31,215 bases of DNA from DASRJX01 sp035649235 (GTDB lineage: Bacteria > Acidobacteriota > Polarisedimenticolia > Gp22-AA2), in the NCBI GenBank assembly GCA_035649235.1, contig DASRJX010000144.1:1-31215 (forward strand), given 5' to 3'. The notes beneath the pieces are model-generated. The model made no database searches and was not told where the DNA came from. It saw only the letters and a program-made list of their open reading frames with translations. This document shows positions 27,796 through 31,215 of the stretch, one piece after another (position 1 is the stretch's first letter; every line of letters starts with the position of its first letter). A program made the position numbers and the translations under genes.

Positions 27796-30453
27796 CTATT
27801 CGTGCCGCAGGGCGACGATCGGATCGATGAGGGCCGCGCGACGGGCGGCCAGGACCGTGGCCACGAGGGCGGTGATGGCCAGCAGGATGGCGACGGCGCC
27901 GAGGGTCGACGGGTCGCGGGATCCGACGCCGTACAGCAGGCCGCCGAGCGATCGCGCGAGGACCAGGGCCGCGGCGAAGCCGAGAGCCATTCCCGGCAGG
28001 ACGATGCGCGCCCCTTCCGTGAGGATCGCGCTGAAGACGTGCCGGCGCTGCGCGCCGATCGCCAGGCGCACGCCGATCTCCCGGGTGCGCTGCCGGACGC
28101 TGTAGGAGAGTACGCCGTACAGTCCGACGACGGCCAGGATCAGCGCGGTCACGGCGAAGGCGAGCACCACGTTCATCGCGAAGCGGTCCCGCTTCACCGT
28201 AGCGCCGACGAGGTCCCGGAGCGGCGTGATGCTGTGCGCCGGCTGCAGCGGATCGACGTCCCGGAGAGCCTGTCGGACGGCCGGGATCAGCGCCTCGGGC
28301 TCCCCCTTCGTCCGCACCGCGAAGTTCATCACCAGGTACGGGGCCAGGGCGTGGGGCAGGTAGATCTCCGGGCGTGGGTCGCTGCGCAGCCCGCGGAATC
28401 GGACATCGCCGACGACGCCGACGACTTCGTAGGCGTAGGTGCCCGCCGTGCTGTAGTCGATCCTCAGCAGGCGGCCCACAGGATCCCGGCCCTGCCACAC
28501 CTGGCGCGCCAGGCTCTCGTTGATCATCACGACCCGGGGTGAATCCGGGGCGTCCTGGGCCGTGAACCCTCGGCCGCGCGTGACGGCGATCCCCAGCGTG
28601 TCGAAGTAGCCCGTGGTCGCCACGCGGACGTCCGCCTGGCGGACGTTCGCCGTCTCACGCGTCTTAGCGTCATCCCACACCGGGCGCTCGAAATCCGGCC
28701 CCAGGGGGCTCGTCGGCAGGGCGGTCGCCCCGCCCACCGCCTCGACCCCCGGCAGCGCCGCGAGGCGCCGCTCCAGCTCGCCGTAGTAGCCGCGGGTCTT
28801 CGCGCCGGAGTTGTACTGCCGGGTGTCGAGGAAGATCGGCAGGACCAGCACGCGGTCGGGAGCAAACCCGGGATCGACAGAGGCGAGGCGCAGGTAGCTC
28901 CGCGCCAGGAGCCCGGCGCCGACGAGAAGCACGAAGGCGACCGCCACCTGCCCCGACGAAAACACGGCCCGCCAGCGCCGCGTCCCCGGTCCGGCGGTGG
29001 CGCGCGCCGATTCGCGCATCAGGACCGCGGGGCCGGCGCTCGCGCCCGCCAGCGCCGGGGCCGCACCGAGCGCCAGCCAGGCGAGCGTCGCGCCGAGAGC
29101 CGCGAATCCCGCCGCCCGCGCGTCGAGCGCCGCCTCCGACAGACGAGGGATGCTCTCCGCTCCCCAGATCCGGACGGCGCCGAGCGCCAGGTCGGCGAGC
29201 AGCAGCCCGATGGCGCCGCCGGCGAGGGTCAGAAGCCCGCTCTCGGTCAAATGCTGGCGTACGAGGCGCGCGCGCGAGGCGCCCAGCGCCCGCCGCAGCG
29301 AGTCTTCGCGCCGGCGCGCTGCGACGCGCACCAGCTGAAGGCCGGCGAGATTCGCGCAGCCGACCAGCAGCAGGAGCCCCACCCCCGCGAGGAGCACGAC
29401 CAGGACGGGGCGCGCGCCGCCGGCGATCTCCTCTTGCAGGGGAACGAGCGCCGCGCGCCAGCCGCGGTTGGTCTGGGGGTGCTCCTGTTCCAGGACGGCC
29501 GCGACGGCGTCGAGGTCGCCCTGGGCCTCCTCGAGAGAGATCCCGGGCTTCAGGCGCGCTGCCCCATTCGCGTAGTGCTGGTCCCGTGGCTGGTCGCCCA
29601 CGAGACTCCACGGGATCCAGAGATCGACGTTCTCGGCGGGCATTTCGAAGTGGCCCGGCATCACGCCGACGACCCGGAACGGCTGCCGCTCGAGCGAGAG
29701 GCTCCGCCCCAGGATGTCCGCGTCGCCCTGGAATCGATTCCGCCACAGGCGATCGCTGATGACGACCACCGGATCGGCTCCGATCGGCGCCGCGGCGCTG
29801 TTGAACAGGGCGCGGTCGGTCTCCTCGGGAGTGAAGGTGCGGCCGAGCGCGGCGGGGGTGGCGAACAACGGGAAAAAATCGGCGCTCACCATGGCAGTCA
29901 GGACCACGACGGCGTCGTCGTCCGTCCGCAGGGTGCGGCCCATCACGTACCAGGCCGCGAGATGCGAAAGCGTCCGGTTGCTCCGGCGCCAGTCGGCGAC
30001 GTTCCCGGTCGTCACGCCGATGCGCGGGATCGACTGCTCCCGGTTCGTGTCCCAGATCCGCACCAGCCGCGACGGGTCGGGATACGGCAGCGGCTTCAGG
30101 AGGGCGGCGTCGGTCAGGCAGAACAGGGTGGTGCCGGCGCCCAGTCCGATGGCCAAGGTCGCCAGGGCGGAGAGGGTGAAAGCGGGGCTGCGCCGCGCGA
30201 GGCGCGCCGCGTAGCGCACGTCCTGCCAGAGCGTCGCGACGAACGCCCCGCGCCGCTCGTCGCGGCAGGCCTCCTTGACCGCCTCCATCCCGCCGAGATC
30301 GCACAGCGCCATCCTGCGCGCCTCCTCGGGCGTGAGGCCGGCGCGGAGATGCGTCTCGATCTGCGCCTGCAGGTGGAACCGCAGCTCCGCGTCGAGCTCG
30401 GACTCGAGTCTTCGGCGGCGGAACGGCGCGAGGAAGTTCGCAAGCCGGTCCAT
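27796..30453 (-). CDS. ADOP-type ABC transporter permease (MacB/FtsX family)
   Basis: An 885-aa permease of the acidobacterial duplicated orphan permease type. Residues ~1-85 are the soluble ADOP N-terminal domain (RRRRLESELDAELRFHLQAQIE, LTPEEARRMALCDLGGMEAVKE). Then come two MacB-like units, each with an extracytoplasmic domain and FtsX helices: the first TM at ~92-112, FtsX block 1 near 345-480 (VLVVLLAGVGLLLLVGCANL), a second periplasmic domain ~520-730, and final TMs (FAVTALILAVVGLYGVLSYS, ending in RRAALIDPIVALRHE). No ATPase is fused or adjacent, typical of ADOPs; a partner ATPase elsewhere is presumed, and the substrate is unknown. It starts three bases after the padR stop (TGA-GCG-ATG), so the pair is one operon and PadR probably controls it. 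Confidence 0.94.
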   Translation of the reverse strand: MDRLANFLAPFRRRRLESELDAELRFHLQAQIETHLRAGLTPEEARRMALCDLGGMEAVKEACRDERRGAFVATLWQDVRYAARLARRSPAFTLSALATLAIGLGAGTTLFCLTDAALLKPLPYPDPSRLVRIWDTNREQSIPRIGVTTGNVADWRRSNRTLSHLAAWYVMGRTLRTDDDAVVVLTAMVSADFFPLFATPAALGRTFTPEETDRALFNSAAAPIGADPVVVISDRLWRNRFQGDADILGRSLSLERQPFRVVGVMPGHFEMPAENVDLWIPWSLVGDQPRDQHYANGAARLKPGISLEEAQGDLDAVAAVLEQEHPQTNRGWRAALVPLQEEIAGGARPVLVVLLAGVGLLLLVGCANLAGLQLVRVAARRREDSLRRALGASRARLVRQHLTESGLLTLAGGAIGLLLADLALGAVRIWGAESIPRLSEAALDARAAGFAALGATLAWLALGAAPALAGASAGPAVLMRESARATAGPGTRRWRAVFSSGQVAVAFVLLVGAGLLARSYLRLASVDPGFAPDRVLVLPIFLDTRQYNSGAKTRGYYGELERRLAALPGVEAVGGATALPTSPLGPDFERPVWDDAKTRETANVRQADVRVATTGYFDTLGIAVTRGRGFTAQDAPDSPRVVMINESLARQVWQGRDPVGRLLRIDYSTAGTYAYEVVGVVGDVRFRGLRSDPRPEIYLPHALAPYLVMNFAVRTKGEPEALIPAVRQALRDVDPLQPAHSITPLRDLVGATVKRDRFAMNVVLAFAVTALILAVVGLYGVLSYSVRQRTREIGVRLAIGAQRRHVFSAILTEGARIVLPGMALGFAAALVLARSLGGLLYGVGSRDPSTLGAVAILLAITALVATVLAARRAALIDPIVALRHE

Positions 30454-30456
30454 CGC

Positions 30457-30789
30457 TCAGGCCGGCCGCAGGACGCGGTTGACCGCCTCGGCGAGCCGCT
30501 CCCAGTTCTCGGTCTCGGCCTCCAGCCGCCGGCGACCCGAGCGCGTCAAGGTGTAGAACTTGGCGCGACGGTTGTTCTCCGAATCCCCCCAGGCCGCCTG
30601 GATGAGGCCGCGGCGCTCCAGCCGGTGCAGCGCCGGGTAGAGTGATCCCTGGGTGACGCGCAGCACGTCGCCCGACACCTGCTGCAGCCGCATCGAGACG
30701 CCGAAGCCGTGCAGCGGTCCCTGCTGGAGCGTCCTGAGAATCAGCATGTCGAGCGTGCCCTGCAGGAGATCCGTCTTCGATTCGGCCAT
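30457..30789 (-). CDS. PadR family transcriptional regulator
   Basis: A 110-aa winged-helix regulator. The PadR pattern is clear: LLQGTLDMLILRTLQQGPLHGFGVSMRL, then VTQGSLYPALHRLERRGLIQAAWG, then NNRRAKFYTLTRSGRRRLE. The C-terminal helix is short (PadR subfamily 2 type), as in regulators that pair with ADOP permeases. ATG 30789 is preceded by AGGAG at 7 nt; a longer frame to 30822 would start within the promoter and is rejected. It is cotranscribed with the permease. A 10-bp inverted repeat over its own -10 box suggests autoregulation. The effector is unknown. Confidence 0.94.
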   Translation of the reverse strand: MAESKTDLLQGTLDMLILRTLQQGPLHGFGVSMRLQQVSGDVLRVTQGSLYPALHRLERRGLIQAAWGDSENNRRAKFYTLTRSGRRRLEAETENWERLAEAVNRVLRPA

Positions 30790-30797
30790 GTCTTCTC

Positions 30798-31043
30798 CTA
30801 GACGTTCGACAGGAGCATACACCCTTCCTGTCGAATGTCAAGGGGAGCCTCCCTGGAAACCGATCGGCTGAACGACGATGGCCTGAGAGGAATGTCCTCC
30901 AGCGGCTGGCCTTCATTGGGCCGCTCCTCAACCGATGCGCCCCATGCGGCCAGTTCGATGAGCAGCGACAGCGCTCCGGCGCCCGTCAGCAGGAGGACCA
31001 GGCTGGCTCGAGCGTTCGGTCGCTGGCGCATCGCACCCAGCAA
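30798..31043 (-). CDS. Doubtful small membrane ORF upstream of padR
   Basis: An 81-codon frame starting TTG at 31043 (ATG at 31031), with one hydrophobic helix (ASLVLLLTGAGALSLLIELA). Its stop (TAG) overlaps the padR ribosome binding site. A TATACT lies at 31052-31057 on the minus strand, without a good -35. There is no ribosome binding site, and the frame runs through the padR promoter and operator. Probably spurious, but the membrane helix is worth recording. Confidence 0.2.
   Translation of the reverse strand: MLGAMRQRPNARASLVLLLTGAGALSLLIELAAWGASVEERPNEGQPLEDIPLRPSSFSRSVSREAPLDIRQEGCMLLSNV
30805..30835. repeat. Perfect inverted repeat, probable PadR operator
   Basis: TTCGACAGGA (30805-30814) and its exact reverse complement TCCTGTCGAA (30826-30835) flank 11 bases. 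The repeat covers the spacer and -10 of the padR promoter and ends directly against the -35 box, an ideal position for repression by a dimeric winged-helix protein. Confidence 0.6.
30814..30841 (-). promoter_or_regulatory. Promoter of the padR-ADOP operon
   Basis: On the minus strand a perfect TTGACA (30841-30836), 16-base spacer and TATGCT (30819-30814), with the predicted start of transcription ~18 nt before ATG 30789. The AGGAG ribosome binding site lies in that leader. Confidence 0.7.
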
Positions 31044-31123
31044 TTGCGCACAGTATAGCCGCGGTCAGATTGCGCGCGCACGGCTCGGCGGGCCCGAGAC
31101 GCGCCATGAGGCGGGACGGGACG

Positions 31124-31215
31124 CTAGGGCGGCGACGCGGCGCCGGAACCGCCCCTCTTGCGCGGCACGACGACGGTCGCCGTGGCGTTCCTCGAGTTCC
31201 CCGACGCGTCGGCCG
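31124..31215 (-). CDS. C-terminal end of a protein entering from the right edge (Ig/HYR-like)
   Basis: The minus-strand frame from the right edge reads ADASGNSRNATATVVVPRKR and ends at TAG (31124-31126) after a short Gly/Ser/Pro tail. The D-x-SGN-x-x-x-ATATVVV pattern is the last beta-strand of HYR or Ig-like repeats common in secreted bacterial proteins. Only 29 codons are visible, so the identity is a pattern match. Its stop lies ~280 bp before the padR promoter, so it is probably a separate unit. Confidence 0.5.
   Translation of the reverse strand, partial: ADASGNSRNATATVVVPRKRGGSGAASPP

Overview
The window is high-GC bacterial chromosome, most likely from an Acidobacteriota member. The best taxonomic clue is a PadR regulator followed directly by an 885-aa ADOP-type (acidobacterial duplicated orphan permease) MacB/FtsX protein, a pairing typical of that phylum. 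The abundance of large secreted proteins (FG-GAP/ASPIC-redoxin, MopE-like DNDCDG repeats) fits. The assignment is inference; no rRNA or tRNA gene was seen.

Layout. (1) 1-8277, minus strand: the 3' part of a hybrid PKS-NRPS assembly line. A complete fully reducing type I PKS module (KS-AT-DH-ER-KR-ACP, 2242 aa) is followed immediately, stop codon against start codon, by an NRPS whose N-terminal condensation domain is present and whose adenylation domain runs off the left edge. (2) 8278-8947: a 670-bp divergent intergenic region with a good minus-strand promoter for the PKS, a weaker plus-strand promoter and nested perfect inverted repeats. (3) 8948-13645, plus: a 1565-aa Cys/Asp-rich exported protein with an internal transmembrane hairpin, closed by a textbook terminator. 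(4) 13813-14858, plus: an apparent operon of outer-membrane beta-barrel, 83-aa unknown protein and MbtH-like protein. (5) 14910-19361, minus: an apparent operon of CRTAC1-type FG-GAP/ASPIC-UnbV/redoxin protein, a 265-aa exported protein and an Sfp-type phosphopantetheinyl transferase. (6) 19675-22354: an ABC-F ATPase (plus) converging on a DUF3419/BtaA-like methyltransferase-fold protein preceded by a tiny membrane ORF (minus). (7) 22669-27759: a secreted TPR-BON protein divergent from a secreted GH47 alpha-mannosidase-like protein and an RlpA-like protein. (8) 27796-31215: PadR-ADOP pair with a promoter/operator, and the tail of an Ig/HYR-like protein at the right edge.

How the genes work together: the MbtH-like protein (A-domain chaperone) and the Sfp-type PPTase (carrier-protein activator) flank the PKS-NRPS and probably serve it, although they sit in separate transcription units.

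The most striking observation is in the CRTAC1-type gene. A single in-frame UGA interrupts an otherwise intact 952-codon frame. The predicted protein has six Ca-binding FG-GAP motifs before the UGA, and a seventh plus the ASPIC/UnbV and redoxin domains after it. Immediately downstream of the UGA is an 8-bp hairpin with a GUC loop, at the spacing expected of a bacterial SECIS element. This could be an undescribed selenoprotein; a nonsense mutation or sequence error is the main alternative.
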